Shown: piece after piece, positions 34,108 to 43,419 of the stretch
How the letters are laid out: each line of letters opens with the position of its first letter
Position numbering within the stretch: position 1 is the stretch's first letter
Origin: Bacteroidota bacterium
GTDB lineage: Bacteria > Bacteroidota > Bacteroidia > Chitinophagales > UBA2359
DNA length: 61,674 nucleotides
Assembly: GCA_020631155.1 (NCBI GenBank)
Contig: JAHDHV010000002.1
Location: 1-61,674, forward strand
Direction of reading: 5' to 3'
Notes under the pieces: model-generated
What the model was told of the DNA's origin: nothing
The model's input: the letters and a program-made list of their open reading frames with translations, nothing else
The model's database searches: none
Position numbers and translations under genes: made by a program

Positions 34108-34137
34108 AAACCCACAATCAATCAAGATTGTGGGTTT
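34108..34137 (+). terminator. Terminator-like hairpin
   Basis: AAACCCACAATC, loop AATCAA, GATTGTGGGTTT: a perfect 12-bp stem followed by ATCTTCTTTC. It could end transcription from pfkA after the repeats, or act on antisense RNA. The T-run is interrupted. Confidence 0.6.
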
Positions 34138-34374
34138 ATCTTCTTTCAAAAAATTTAATAAAGTACATTCTCTTCTGTTATTTGATAGGTTGGTTGAAGT
34201 GTTGTGTTACAACAATATTTTAACCACCTATTTTTTTTTCCTTTTTCTGCCAAAAAATTGATTCCTTCAAACTATAATAAAGCTTACAAACGTTGTTGTC
34301 AGTAGCATTGTATTATTGATGCTAACACTCCCTTATCCACAACATTGTTTTTTTGGGAAAATATATTTTTTAGT

Positions 34375-35484
34375 ATGATGAAATATGATACAATTCTCTT
34401 TTTTGCCCTATCTTTAAAGCAATGGATAGGTCGTTTTTCGAGCGTGATTTGTTGCTTGTCCATCGGCTTTTTTGCTTGCTCAAGTAGCCAACAATTTACA
34501 TCTATCCATAATCCTTTTCCCTTGTCAGTCAGTGGTTTACCTTATCAAACGCAGCCTTTATATTCCAACTCCTCACAATATATTACCAGCCTCGAAGCCC
34601 GTAGTGTTATTGAAGAGGTATTTAACGATGAAGGTATTCAACTAAGTGCTAATATACCATATAGGAAAAATAATACTTCTTTTGTTTTGGATGGCTATAG
34701 CCAAAAATATAATATTGGGTATATTTGGATGGACAAATTTAATTTAGAAGAAGATGCTTATATTTTATGGCATAAAAAACAGGGAAAAACCCAAAAAAGA
34801 GACTATCTCAAAGGCTTAAAATTTATGGCAACAAGTGACTATGCCAATGATGAAGTGCGAGCACAAGCCAAGCAAATTTTAGATATTTCTGACCAAGGGC
34901 AACAGGAGAAAATGTATTTGCATTTTATTCAAAAACAGCGATTAAAAGATATAATTGATGCAGATAAACACCCACTATTGACACAAGAAGCAACGGCAGC
35001 TCTAGACATTTCAGATGAAGACTCCACAGAACAACAGTCTGCCTTCAAAAAGGTATTTCAGATAGCCGAAATTGTTGATTTTTCCAATGATTTTGCCACC
35101 TCAACACATTTGCAAACCGCAAGCAAAGCTCTATTAGATATGCAAGACCAACAACAACAGCAAGTCGCTTTTGATAGTTTATTGCAGCGCAATAGGGATG
35201 AAAAAATGTCCTTGAACGAAGCATTGACCATTGAAAAAGGCATGCTAGAACAACAGGAATTTATCGCACTGATTAGCCAATTTGACGAGCGTTTTTCGTA
35301 TAGTGATAAATATCATACTGCTTCGCAAAAAAAGAGAAAGCAACTAGATAAAATGAAAAATCCAGCAGAACAACTGCAATTAGCTTGGCAAATCAGCACG
35401 AATAAACGGGAACATCTCTTGGACAATCTAGCCAAAGAGGTACATTTGTATATTCGCTGGGCAAAACAGCAACAGGGCTTGTGA
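34375..35484 (+). CDS. Lipoprotein of unknown function
   Basis: A 369-aa protein starting at the first of two adjacent ATGs (34375, 34378); a TTG at 34345 would add ten residues. Signal segment ends in the lipobox SIGFFACSSS. After it comes a compact conserved-looking domain (LEARSVIEEVFNDEGIQL … YRKNNTSFVLDGYSQKYNIGYIWMDK), then a long helical region rich in Gln and Glu (about 150-360) with QQQ stretches. I do not recognise the family. The stop is 5 bp from the stop of the convergent DUF4139 gene. Confidence 0.55.
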   Translation: MMKYDTILFFALSLKQWIGRFSSVICCLSIGFFACSSSQQFTSIHNPFPLSVSGLPYQTQPLYSNSSQYITSLEARSVIEEVFNDEGIQLSANIPYRKNNTSFVLDGYSQKYNIGYIWMDKFNLEEDAYILWHKKQGKTQKRDYLKGLKFMATSDYANDEVRAQAKQILDISDQGQQEKMYLHFIQKQRLKDIIDADKHPLLTQEATAALDISDEDSTEQQSAFKKVFQIAEIVDFSNDFATSTHLQTASKALLDMQDQQQQQVAFDSLLQRNRDEKMSLNEALTIEKGMLEQQEFIALISQFDERFSYSDKYHTASQKKRKQLDKMKNPAEQLQLAWQISTNKREHLLDNLAKEVHLYIRWAKQQQGL

Positions 35485-35489
35485 ACGGT

Positions 35490-37274
35490 CTAATCCATCT
35501 GATTCGTAAAATTTGGCTCTATCAAAGCAGGCGGCAAATTCCCGTCTACCACTGGAAGATGTTTGCCCTTATATTTCATCGTAAACGCCCATTCCATTGT
35601 TTGCATAGCATCTGGCTCTAGGGTATAAGTCCATTTCACCTGCCCTTTACGCTCATCTTTTACCCCATCCTTCACATCCACATTCACCACTTCAATTTTA
35701 TCAAAAGTAACATAAGGAATTTGATCCAAAATTTCAATGTTAATTGCTTGATTACAATTATTAGTTACATCAATTTTATAGGCAAGTCGCTCTTTAGTTA
35801 CATTAGAAAACATCTGCTTGCGTTGTTTCAGCTTAATTTCAGTTCGTTTTATATTTACATTCGCATCTGCACCAAGCGATAGTTCCAAACCTTTATCCAT
35901 TGCATCTCTTGTAACAAATGACTCTCCGATATATCTATTTTCGTAATAAATATTGATCGTACCATCCAACAAATTTAAGCCATCCCATTCCGTAATTTTT
36001 GCCAATAAAAACACGGTAGGGTCTAACTTAGGAATACAAAAATGCTTAAAGTGAGCTTTCAATCTTTCTTTTACAATGTCTAAAGTATAAAATTCACCAT
36101 TAGATTTAATGGTATAGGTAGAAGGGATAAGAAATTCAACACCTCGCCCCATGCGTTGCATTTTTTTTGCACTTTTTGTACTGTCTACTGCTGCCAAAGT
36201 CTTTTTAGTAGAATCTTTAAGGGTTGTTTTTGGAGAAATATAAGTTAAGATATTTTTTAATAATAAATCATTTTCAACTGTACATGCTACATTTTTATCC
36301 TTTTTTAAAGAATCTTGAACAGCCAAAGGAGTAGGTTTCTGTTGTTTACTACTATCTTCAAGTAACAACATATCGAAAACAAATTCCTCATTAGTGCTCG
36401 CTATTAATTCATATATTTCAGGTTCTTCTTTATTTTTGTTTAAATCCAACTCACCAATAGAAGGCAATTTTGTTCCCCATATGCTAGACGTTCCTAGCCG
36501 CAAACTTACATTTTTCCAAGCTACACCCGTATTGTTGTAGACTTGCGCTTGATATTCCCAAAAAACAGGAGCTTGCAAATTTTTAGCCCTAAAGGTATAA
36601 TTCGCTTTCCAATAAGCTTCCTTTACTCGATAAGAGATATGAAATTCACATACATTTTTCATATCTGCTTTTACCTGTAAGGCAATTTCGGACATTGGAG
36701 CTTCCACCTGCAATTTATCTAGCTTATCCCTGAGTTTTCTTCGTTCCCTATTTTTTACTTTCAAAGATTTTTCTATCACATGCAAAGTGTCATTAATCGC
36801 TTTAAAACGCTCTCGATAAAATTTAGCTGTTCTTTTCAATTGAAACAAAGAAACAGCCAATTGACCTTTCAAAATGACATTATTTTTTTCCAAAATGGCT
36901 CGTTCTCGTTCATAGCCACGTTTATAACTATTCAGTTCATTAATCTTGTCATTTACGTTTTCCAAATTCGATTTCATACGAGAAATATGCGGCAAATCTT
37001 CCTCATTATCGCGTAGGGTATGTGACAACACCTTCGCACTGCCATCAGTGACAGTAATAGATAAACTTTTGGGGTCTACTTTGGTAGAAATACCCTTGAG
37101 TAAAATTTCATTTTGACCTTTTTCAACGAGAACATCTTTAACAACACGATGAATTTCTGCACCATCTCCAAAGAGTGTCACTCGCTTAATTTCACTTTCT
37201 AAAGTAGTTGTTGTAGCAATTGCTTGAAAACCTAAAAAACAAAAGCAGAAAGTAATCAATAGTAGTTTGTTCAT
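35490..37274 (-). CDS. DUF4139/DUF4140 (mucoidy inhibitor MuiA-like) protein
   Basis: A 594-aa secreted protein (signal MNKLLLITFCFCFLGFQAIA). DUF4140 near the N-terminus (IKRVTLFGDGAEIHRVVKDVLVEKGQNEILLKGIS), a coiled-coil (about 75-170, including ENVNDKINELNSYKRGYERE), then DUF4139 (AYWKANYTFRAKNLQAP … YNNTGVAWKNVSLRLGTS) running to the end, with GTINIYYENRYIGES and ITNN…IEILDQIPY strands. Family MuiA was named from an effect on mucoidy in other bacteria; the molecular function is unknown. The insert between about 265 and 370 is rich in Lys and Ser/Thr. Start placed at the second Met (37272-37274). Confidence 0.8.
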   Translation of the reverse strand: MNKLLLITFCFCFLGFQAIATTTTLESEIKRVTLFGDGAEIHRVVKDVLVEKGQNEILLKGISTKVDPKSLSITVTDGSAKVLSHTLRDNEEDLPHISRMKSNLENVNDKINELNSYKRGYERERAILEKNNVILKGQLAVSLFQLKRTAKFYRERFKAINDTLHVIEKSLKVKNRERRKLRDKLDKLQVEAPMSEIALQVKADMKNVCEFHISYRVKEAYWKANYTFRAKNLQAPVFWEYQAQVYNNTGVAWKNVSLRLGTSSIWGTKLPSIGELDLNKNKEEPEIYELIASTNEEFVFDMLLLEDSSKQQKPTPLAVQDSLKKDKNVACTVENDLLLKNILTYISPKTTLKDSTKKTLAAVDSTKSAKKMQRMGRGVEFLIPSTYTIKSNGEFYTLDIVKERLKAHFKHFCIPKLDPTVFLLAKITEWDGLNLLDGTINIYYENRYIGESFVTRDAMDKGLELSLGADANVNIKRTEIKLKQRKQMFSNVTKERLAYKIDVTNNCNQAINIEILDQIPYVTFDKIEVVNVDVKDGVKDERKGQVKWTYTLEPDAMQTMEWAFTMKYKGKHLPVVDGNLPPALIEPNFTNQMD

Positions 37275-37696
37275 GTTTAGAGGCAATTTTGGCGGTTATT
37301 AGTATTAGCTATTTTACTTTTTTATAGAAAAGGAAGGAGGCTTATGACTTTTTTGCATAATAGTTTATAAGATAGGGGAATTTTTTTTGATTCACAAATA
37401 ATTAATTACCAATTACTTTTTGATTAAAATAAAATATTATTCTAAGATATTGGCACTTATTTTTTATCAAAAAAAAAGACTTTCTGTTTTACAGCTAAAA
37501 ACTTATATGATAGTGGTCGTTTGGTGCAGTTTCACAAAGTAAACAAATAATTGCCAGAAAAACAAGGGTTTCTGACTTTTTTATGACAATTCTTGATGCG
37601 ATAAATGACGACTTTTATTGTTTAAATAGTGTTGTAAAAGCTTTGTTAGCTAATTTATGAATTATTTTTTTAATGTGAGAATTGAAAATTATTTGG

Positions 37697-38080
37697 TATA
37701 TTTCAAATACTGTACTTTTCCACCAGACAGTTTGTAGTTATTTTAACAGCTCATGGATTAGTGATAGGTAGGTTAGTGATTCATTTTTGGGCGTTTTTTA
37801 CTGATTGATTTCTTCTTTTGGAATGTTTTCTGTAACGAAGGCTTTAGCCCACATAATACTATAAAAATCAAAAGCTTATATCCATTAGGAAAATTAAAAA
37901 GTGATTTATTTTAACTAATTTCTAAATAGCCAAAAAGCCAAAAAGCCAAATATCCAAAAATCTAAATAGCCAAAAATCCAAATAGCCAAAAAGCCAAATA
38001 GCCAAAAAGCCAAAAGTCTAAAAATCTAAATAGCCAAATATCAATTTTAAAAGCAAAGTGTTAGGATGATAATGAAACAT
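37697..38080 (+). repeat. Repeat family C plus AGCCAAAA array
   Basis: TATTTCAAATACTGTACTTT, CAGACAGTTTGTAGTTATTT and GTAACGAAGGCTTTAGCC (37697-37870) form a family C copy whose hairpin has decayed. It is followed by about 130 bp of imperfect AGCCAAAAAGCC/ATCCAAAAATCT units (37918-38045), then AAAGTGTTAGGATGATAATG (38055 onward), also present after the 30214 copy (30506 onward). The whole block is therefore duplicated between the two loci. Confidence 0.75.
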
Positions 38081-38112
38081 ATGGAACTAAGTACTAAAAT
38101 CCCATGATAAAA

Positions 38113-38155
38113 AAACAGCCATTACCTTTTTAAAAGAAAAAAATAATGGCTGTTT
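38113..38155 (-). terminator. Rho-independent terminator of the GlcG-like gene
   Basis: On the minus strand AAACAGCCATTA, A/T-rich loop, TAATGGCTGTTT, then a T-run. It lies 58 bp after the stop of the GlcG-like gene at 38213. Confidence 0.85.
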
Positions 38156-38212
38156 GATTTATGAAATTAACAATTCAATAAATTAATCGTTCATCAAATC
38201 ATCATTTTAGTA

Positions 38213-38908
38213 TTATGCTGTTGCAACTACTTTGTTAACAGGATGCGTTTCGGGTAATTTTTGGGCAATTTTTACCGCTTCAGTAGCCACTACAGGATGC
38301 CCCCAGCCGCTTTTGCTTTGTCCACTTTCGATGTCATACACAATATTATCATCACCAGTAGGACTTACGCCAGCAGGCACATGGTCTAGCCCAAGCGCGT
38401 GACGCAATTTCCAAGCAATATTGTGGTCAGCAGCAGAACTATCGCCACTCACACCAATACCGCCAACAAGTGTGCCGTCTGCATTGTATAGAGGCAGGCC
38501 GCCGCCAAACACATTCACGCCGCCAATACGATGCCCAACCATTGGATCCGTTGCCGTTCCGATTTGTTCGGCATCGCCACCATAAGCGACATTTGTAGCG
38601 ACAGGATTGCTATGTTGCAAACCGAACAGGCTCCCGCCCGGCTGTACGGCAGAAAATAAATTGGCAGTGGATAAGGCAAAATTGGGCAAGCTAAACGCAT
38701 TGGCTGTATTGGCTTTTTGCGCCGAAATAACGCGACTGCCCGGCCACTGTTCGCCTCGATTACTGCCCGAATGTGCAACCGCTTTAACCGTACCGTCACG
38801 GTCTACAATGGTTGCCCACATATGAAAGCCGAAACCGCCATTTGCTTGTGCAACGATTTCTGCTAAGGCTTTCTGTACTGTTTCATGAGATGGTAATTGG
38901 TGGTTCAT
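38213..38908 (-). CDS. GlcG/HbpS-family heme-binding-like protein
   Basis: A 231-aa protein with no signal peptide. It belongs to the GlcG/HbpS family (DUF336, heme-binding): FHMWATIVDRDGTVKAVAHSGSNRG, ISAQKANTANAFS, GGLPLYNADGTLVGGIGVSGDSSAADH are the family hallmarks. Some members bind heme or cobalamin, others are uncharacterised. Its DNA is visibly richer in G and C (close to half) than the neighbours (about one third), and gene density around it is low, consistent with acquisition from another lineage. It has its own terminator at 38113-38155. A GACATGA tandem array (38960-39012) precedes it. Confidence 0.85.
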   Translation of the reverse strand: MNHQLPSHETVQKALAEIVAQANGGFGFHMWATIVDRDGTVKAVAHSGSNRGEQWPGSRVISAQKANTANAFSLPNFALSTANLFSAVQPGGSLFGLQHSNPVATNVAYGGDAEQIGTATDPMVGHRIGGVNVFGGGLPLYNADGTLVGGIGVSGDSSAADHNIAWKLRHALGLDHVPAGVSPTGDDNIVYDIESGQSKSGWGHPVVATEAVKIAQKLPETHPVNKVVATA

Positions 38909-38956
38909 GCTTCTCTGATAATTTTTTAGGTAAAGAAAAATGATTTAAGTTGCTAC

Positions 38957-39012
38957 TAGACATGAGACATGAGACATGAGACATGAGACATGAGACATGA
39001 GACATGAGACAT
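38957..39012. repeat. GACATGA tandem array
   Basis: GAGACAT is repeated seven times almost perfectly, about 50 bp upstream of the GlcG-like gene (the minus-strand GTCTCAT form of the TCTCACG arrays elsewhere). It could vary in length by slippage. Confidence 0.7.
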
Positions 39013-39173
39013 GGTTCATGAGATTGAAAGAGCATTATCTAATTAAAATTTATTCTCATCTATTTTGCAAGATATACTATTTCAGGCAAATAAAAAAGAT
39101 TTACTTGACAAAATAATGACTTCTTGTTATGTGAGTGAATGAATAAATTTAGTGATTTATATTGATTTTGTAT

Positions 39174-39614
39174 TTAAAATAATACTGTAATATCTTCGCC
39201 CCAGTCAAATTTTTTGAGGGTATATTGTTCATTGTTAAAGTAATAAGTGAAGCGGAGCCAAACAGGTTGTTGTTTGTATTTGAGTGCGTAGGTATATCTG
39301 AGTAAAAAATCGCCGACCTTTTCTTCCTTTGCAAAGTCCGCACCAATGAGCTCACCATACTGCTCGGTAGCTGTGGTTAAAAAGCCTTTTACATCTTCCT
39401 TTATAGCTTCAAAGTTTTGAACATCAGTATCTTGTAAATTTTTTTCTATTAAAATTAAAGCTGCGGTTTTACGTCCATTTTCAAATAAATTCATCACATC
39501 ATCTGATAAGCGGTTGGCATCATCTTCGCCGCGTAAGTTCTTTTCTTGTGCCCAAACAGAACCTAATTGCATAGCTAATAACAAAATAAAAAGGAGGAAA
39601 AAAAATTTTCTCAT
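39174..39614 (-). CDS. Small secreted hypothetical protein
   Basis: A 146-aa protein with a signal peptide (MRKFFFLLFILLLAMQLGSVWAQ, cleavage after about 23). The start is at the Met with the signal; an extension of 38 codons is leader DNA. The mature part has a helix (LSDDVMNLFENGRKTAALILI) followed by four strands (FLLRYTYALKYKQQPVWLRFTYYFNNEQYTLKKFDW), a cystatin or NTF2-like pattern, similar to DUF3887/DUF4019-type exported proteins, but I cannot assign it. It probably acts in the periplasm. Single-gene transcript. Confidence 0.5.
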   Translation of the reverse strand: MRKFFFLLFILLLAMQLGSVWAQEKNLRGEDDANRLSDDVMNLFENGRKTAALILIEKNLQDTDVQNFEAIKEDVKGFLTTATEQYGELIGADFAKEEKVGDFLLRYTYALKYKQQPVWLRFTYYFNNEQYTLKKFDWGEDITVLF

Positions 39615-39804
39615 GTTTATGTTTTTATTGTTTAAGAATAAATTATGAAAGATGGGTGAGTGTATTCTATTTTTTTCGCAATAAATTTGCCAATCCTTTT
39701 GTACGAAAAAAAGAAAATTTAGGTACAATAATTATGGTAGAATTACTAAAGGTCGGGAATAATAAAAGAGAAGAACGCTCGTTTTTTATGAAATATTAAA
39801 ATTT

Positions 39805-40692
39805 ATGAATTGTAAAAATGACGTGAATAAATTTCTTATTAAATCAATGATTTTAATAACTATTTTCTGTAGTTTTTTTGTAGTAAATAGAATTATAAAT
39901 CAATGTATGTTTTACAATATGGCACTTCCTGTTGAATCTTGTAATGTGCTGATTGCAGGTGACTCACATGTGATGTGTGCCCTTGACCCAGAACAATTTT
40001 ATTCGGCAGAGAACATAGCTCAATCTGCCGAACCCTACGTATTAACTTATTGGAAATTGGATTTTCTTTTTAATAAAATAAAAGTGGATACATTATTATT
40101 AGGATTTGCTCATCATAATATATCTGAATTTAATGATTTTAAATTTTCTCATCAAAAATGGGCTACAAATATTTTTACTAAAAGTTTATTGATTGGAAAG
40201 ATACATTCATTACAAGATATTTCTGTAGACTACACAAGTTATTTGTTGACCTACATTGAGCGGCTTTGTCGTTTTCCTCACAAAAACCATTTTACTTTTA
40301 TAGGGCGTTATGAGCCTAAAATAAAGAGCGATGTTAGTAATGCTGACAAAACCATTCAACGTCATTTTTATTTTCAGGAAAAAGAAATTGGGGTTTCCGC
40401 TATTTCACTCAATTATCTGGATGCTATTTTTCAATTATGTGAAAAACACAATGTTTATTTAATTTTAGTAACGCCCCCAGTCCATCATAGTTATTTTAGT
40501 AAAATACCTGATAGGCATAAAGAGAACTATGATTCTTTGAAAGAGCAGTTAACACAGAAGAATATTCCTATATTAGATTTTAGCCAAGATTTTTATGCAG
40601 ATACTTTTTATTATGATTCAGATCATTTGAATGTTAAAGGAGCTAATAAATTTTCGGAAACCATAATACGTGAATTGAGTAATGGCCTATAG
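39805..40692 (+). CDS. SGNH-hydrolase-like membrane protein
   Basis: A 295-aa protein with one N-terminal transmembrane segment (about 13-33) and an outer domain. VLIAGDSHVMCAL (about 49-61) holds the GDSH block I, and YYDSDHLNVKGANKFS (about 272-287) holds the D-x-x-H block V; the central VYLILVTPPVH corresponds to block III. These are the SGNH/GDSL landmarks, so a catalytic triad of Ser, Asp, His is plausible. Related proteins in polysaccharide clusters modify sugar acyl groups, but no such cluster is here. It ends 4 bp from the stop of the convergent sulfotransferase-like gene. Confidence 0.65.
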   Translation: MNCKNDVNKFLIKSMILITIFCSFFVVNRIINQCMFYNMALPVESCNVLIAGDSHVMCALDPEQFYSAENIAQSAEPYVLTYWKLDFLFNKIKVDTLLLGFAHHNISEFNDFKFSHQKWATNIFTKSLLIGKIHSLQDISVDYTSYLLTYIERLCRFPHKNHFTFIGRYEPKIKSDVSNADKTIQRHFYFQEKEIGVSAISLNYLDAIFQLCEKHNVYLILVTPPVHHSYFSKIPDRHKENYDSLKEQLTQKNIPILDFSQDFYADTFYYDSDHLNVKGANKFSETIIRELSNGL

Positions 40693-40696
40693 TTTT

Positions 40697-41461
40697 TTAC
40701 AATTTATAGTTCAAAAGTTCTTGATAAACCGCTTCACACTCTTCCCATAAATCCATTAAATGTGCTTCTAACTCAATATGCTTAGGTTGATAAGGGCGAA
40801 AAGTGGTCGTTTGGGCAACTTTCTGATACCAATTTCTAGCCGTCCAAGGGCCATCCGTTGGTTGGATACCTTTTTTCCAGTGTAACATAGACTCCGAAAA
40901 TTCGATATTTACCGCCTCACAAAGTCGTTCTAAGGTTTGTTTTGGATGCATTTGCAAATCTTTTGCATCAATAACAGGCGGGGGAGAACCGATGCGATTT
41001 TTGGTATAATGAAATAGGTTTAACAAATTGGGAAAGCCTAAAAGCAGTTGATTAACCACAGGCCATGCCTTTAAGTAAGAATGAATGACTTTCTTTGGGT
41101 TTCTAATTAAAAAGCAATTGGTGAAATGATGTGTCCAGTCTAGGGGAATATCAGGTGGAATATAGGCTGCCATATGTTTTTGATAACAAATAGTGTAAGG
41201 TGTCGGTGGAGGCGTGAGTATTTCAGTAAGTTTTTGTTGCCAAGCCTCTTTTGGTAAAATAACTGTGGCTATATCATTCCAATTTCTATTTTGATACTCC
41301 TGAATGTCTACATCATCACTTTCAAGATAAGCCACATTAAAAGGCTCATCCAGAACGGTGGTATCAGGGCGATTACCCCATGCACGCATCAAAACGGTAG
41401 ACAAACTTCTAGGTGTTGACCACATGGCAATGCGTTGAATGTTTTTTGTAGAAGATGGCAT
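40697..41461 (-). CDS. Sulfotransferase-like protein
   Basis: A 254-aa protein of the sulfotransferase-like superfamily. The N-terminal IAMWSTPRSLSTVLMRAWGN is the PAPS-binding P-loop-like motif (5'-phosphosulfate loop, here TPRSLST), and FLIRNPKKVIHSYLKAW is the 3'-phosphate-binding region; the central DAKDLQMHPKQTLERLCEAV follows the family. In Bacteroidota such proteins are often misannotated as aminotransferase-associated. Substrate unknown. The start is at the Met of MPSSTKN (41459-41461); 25 upstream codons are hydrophobic leader DNA and not conserved. Convergent with the SGNH-like gene (4 bp). Confidence 0.75.
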   Translation of the reverse strand: MPSSTKNIQRIAMWSTPRSLSTVLMRAWGNRPDTTVLDEPFNVAYLESDDVDIQEYQNRNWNDIATVILPKEAWQQKLTEILTPPPTPYTICYQKHMAAYIPPDIPLDWTHHFTNCFLIRNPKKVIHSYLKAWPVVNQLLLGFPNLLNLFHYTKNRIGSPPPVIDAKDLQMHPKQTLERLCEAVNIEFSESMLHWKKGIQPTDGPWTARNWYQKVAQTTTFRPYQPKHIELEAHLMDLWEECEAVYQELLNYKL

Positions 41462-41875
41462 CGAATTTTTTTTAATTAACAAAATGGCAAAAATGTTAAA
41501 AATAAATTTAAAAGGGTACACACACAAATTAAGCAAGAAGTTTTTTTGGGTGTTAACTTGCTTTGTTTAGGGGTAAATAGGTTTAAATATTGCTGAATCC
41601 CTCGCCGAAAATAGGGTCTGTAATTCCATGATTGCCTTCGGCGACTTACTTTTTGCAGTCGCCCAAAAAGTAAGCAAAAACGCTTGTCAAAAATATCGTT
41701 CTTGCGCTTCAGGCCTGCGCTTTGCTACCGATTTTTGACCTGCCTGCGCTTCTTTTTCGTAAAGCAGATTCATGAATCCGAAAAAAAAACGGATAACTTT
41801 TGTGAACCCTTCTGAAAAAATAAACCTATATTAATTAACAAAATGGCGAAAACGAAAGGTAGAGGTAGAAACGAT
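41462..41875. repeat. GC-richer intergenic block flanked by 17-bp direct repeats
   Basis: TTAATTAACAAAATGGC occurs at 41472-41488 and 41831-41847, about 360 bp apart. Between them about 200 bp are GC-richer and can form two hairpins: CTTACTTTTTG (41645-41655) with CAAAAAGTAAG (41664-41674), and GTCAAAAAT (41686-41694) with ATTTTTGAC (41731-41739). TTCATGAATC palindromes lie at its right side. No gene is visible; it looks like an inserted non-coding segment. Confidence 0.55.
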
Positions 41876-42619
41876 TCATGAATCGCCTTGATCATCGGTA
41901 TCACTATCCTCCGCCACAATGGACTGCACACTATTCCGAAAAAGCAGATACAAACCCATGGTAGACACCAAAATAAGCACAATTGGTAACAATTGAAAGC
42001 TACCTTCTAAACTAGGATTTTTCAAAAATTTCCAGAGTTCTTGCACGTTTTTACCCGCCACAAAAAATACTAGGGTACGCGGCAACATACCGATGATAGT
42101 ACCAAGCAAATATTGTCCATAATGTATGCGAATGGTGGACAGTGCTATATTCATCATGGCAAAAGGCAGGACAGGAGAGAGGCGAATAAAAGCCACTAAC
42201 CATATTTGTCGGTCTTTCATTTTTTCAAAAATGCGGTCATAAGGGGGCTGTTGAAAAAAAGAAGCACCAACAATCCATTTATTAAGGTATTTACCCAATA
42301 ACAGACCTAACAAACAGGCAATAGGATAGGCAATTAATAAGGCAGGCAGACCTTGCCATGAAAAAAAGTAACCCGTAATAATGGCGATAAAAGTGGTGGA
42401 AGTTAAGGCAAAAGTCATGGTGAAAATACTGACCAATGTAAACAATAGTAAAATGTGTAATTCATTGTTTAACAAGTGCTGATATTGGAAGAGGAGGTAG
42501 GTAATTAAAGAAGAGCAAACCACTGGAATAATGACAAATGCCAATAATAGAGCAGCAAATCGCGCATTACTGCCCTTGTCAAGTGTAGGGGGGAGGAGTT
42601 TTTCAAGAAATTTTTTCAA
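41876..42619 (-). CDS. TVP38/TMEM64 (VTT-domain) membrane protein
   Basis: A 247-aa integral membrane protein with about six hydrophobic segments. The VTT/DedA-like core is FIAIITGYFFSWQGLPALLIAYPIACLLGLLLGKYLNKW followed by LVAFIRLSPVLPFAMMNIALS and YLLGTIIGMLPRTLVFFVAG; RLSPxxPFxxxN and G-x-x-P-R are the family motifs. Related proteins are lipid scramblases or transporters, which is only an analogy here. The C-terminus is acidic (AEDSDTDDQGDS). It is 188 bp downstream of the secreted-protein gene on the same strand, with a terminator between them. Confidence 0.85.
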   Translation of the reverse strand: MKKFLEKLLPPTLDKGSNARFAALLLAFVIIPVVCSSLITYLLFQYQHLLNNELHILLLFTLVSIFTMTFALTSTTFIAIITGYFFSWQGLPALLIAYPIACLLGLLLGKYLNKWIVGASFFQQPPYDRIFEKMKDRQIWLVAFIRLSPVLPFAMMNIALSTIRIHYGQYLLGTIIGMLPRTLVFFVAGKNVQELWKFLKNPSLEGSFQLLPIVLILVSTMGLYLLFRNSVQSIVAEDSDTDDQGDS

Positions 42620-42701
42620 GGAGGGAAATTTTTTAGAGTGAGAGAATATGGCTTTTTAGCCTTTTGAAATCACAAATCTACAAATCACCATTCCCAAAAC
42701 A

Positions 42702-42742
42702 AAAATAGGGAAAAGAATCTATTAGTTCCCTTTCCCTATTTT
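42702..42742 (-). terminator. Terminator hairpin after the secreted-protein gene
   Basis: On the minus strand AAAATAGGGAAA (42742-42731) pairs with TTTCCCTATTTT (42713-42702), followed by TGTTTTGGG. It lies 66 bp beyond the stop of the gene at 42808. Confidence 0.7.
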
Positions 42743-42807
42743 AATTTTCTATCTCACATCACTTATCTCAAATCTCTCGTCTCAAATCTTCCGTCTTACC
42801 AATAAAA

Positions 42808-43419
42808 CTAATTGACACCTGAGAATATATCGGTCGTATTTAGATGCTCTTGTAATGGAAGCAGATTGATTTCATCTTTGAGTCGTCCATTCCGCACAAT
42901 GTCAATACGGTTGAGCATATAGATTTCGCCGTCTTGGTTCCAGCGATAAATGATGCCGAATTTTCTGGATACAAGTACATAATCGCCATAGCCAGAATGT
43001 TTATTGTGCATATCAGAAACATATATTTTGTTGATCTTGCGATCAAAGCCTCTGAATGGGGCATTTACATCATATAGTTTTTTGATAATGTAATCACCCA
43101 TTAAAAATTCCTTCTGGCCAGTGTTAAATTTTGGCAATAATACATACACCAAAGAATCAGAATCGCGGCAGTGATACGACACACAGTTGGCATTGGAATA
43201 TTCAAAGACAGCCCGATCATTTCCAAAAAACATCATCGTGTCAATGTATACCTGATCATCGCCCATGCGCGCCATGTTGGTCCAATAACGGATTTCGTAA
43301 ATAGCGTTTGGAACAAAACCATTGTCGGGAGCAGCTACCGCACCGTCTCCTCGTTGTGCAAACACGCTTGCTGCACTTAAACAGAGTAAACAAACAATTA
43401 AAGCTTGTATCTTTCTCAT
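42808..43419 (-). CDS. Secreted protein of tandem paralogous pair, second copy
   Basis: A 203-aa exported protein (signal MRKIQALIVCLLCLSAASVFA). The mature domain YEIRYWTNMARMGDDQVYID, then FEYSNANCVSYHCRDSDSLVYVLLPKF, then GDYVLVSRKFGIIYRWNQDGEIYMLNRIDIVRNGR is almost the same as in the gene at 44134-44739, including two Cys (NCVSYHC) probably forming a disulfide. No family recognised. It has its own terminator and a TCTCACA-type array downstream (42765-42797). The two genes are separate transcripts with a 714-bp spacer, yet conserved in architecture. Confidence 0.7.
   Translation of the reverse strand: MRKIQALIVCLLCLSAASVFAQRGDGAVAAPDNGFVPNAIYEIRYWTNMARMGDDQVYIDTMMFFGNDRAVFEYSNANCVSYHCRDSDSLVYVLLPKFNTGQKEFLMGDYIIKKLYDVNAPFRGFDRKINKIYVSDMHNKHSGYGDYVLVSRKFGIIYRWNQDGEIYMLNRIDIVRNGRLKDEINLLPLQEHLNTTDIFSGVN

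Larger units (their letters stand above)
33608..34374. other. Intergenic gap, 770 bp
   Basis: It contains a TTTTAGGG/CCCTAAAA weak hairpin soon after pfkA (33622-33659), the family D repeat at 33919-34024 and the terminator hairpin at 34108-34137. I see no gene. Confidence 0.5.

Noticed and set aside
37918-38045. Dense AGCCAAAA array resembling a CRISPR
   Set aside because: Units are 8-9 bp, imperfect and contiguous with no unique spacers of constant length, and there are no cas genes.
41770-41982. 70-codon minus-strand frame over the VTT gene end
   Set aside because: It overlaps the VTT gene out of frame and lacks any motif.
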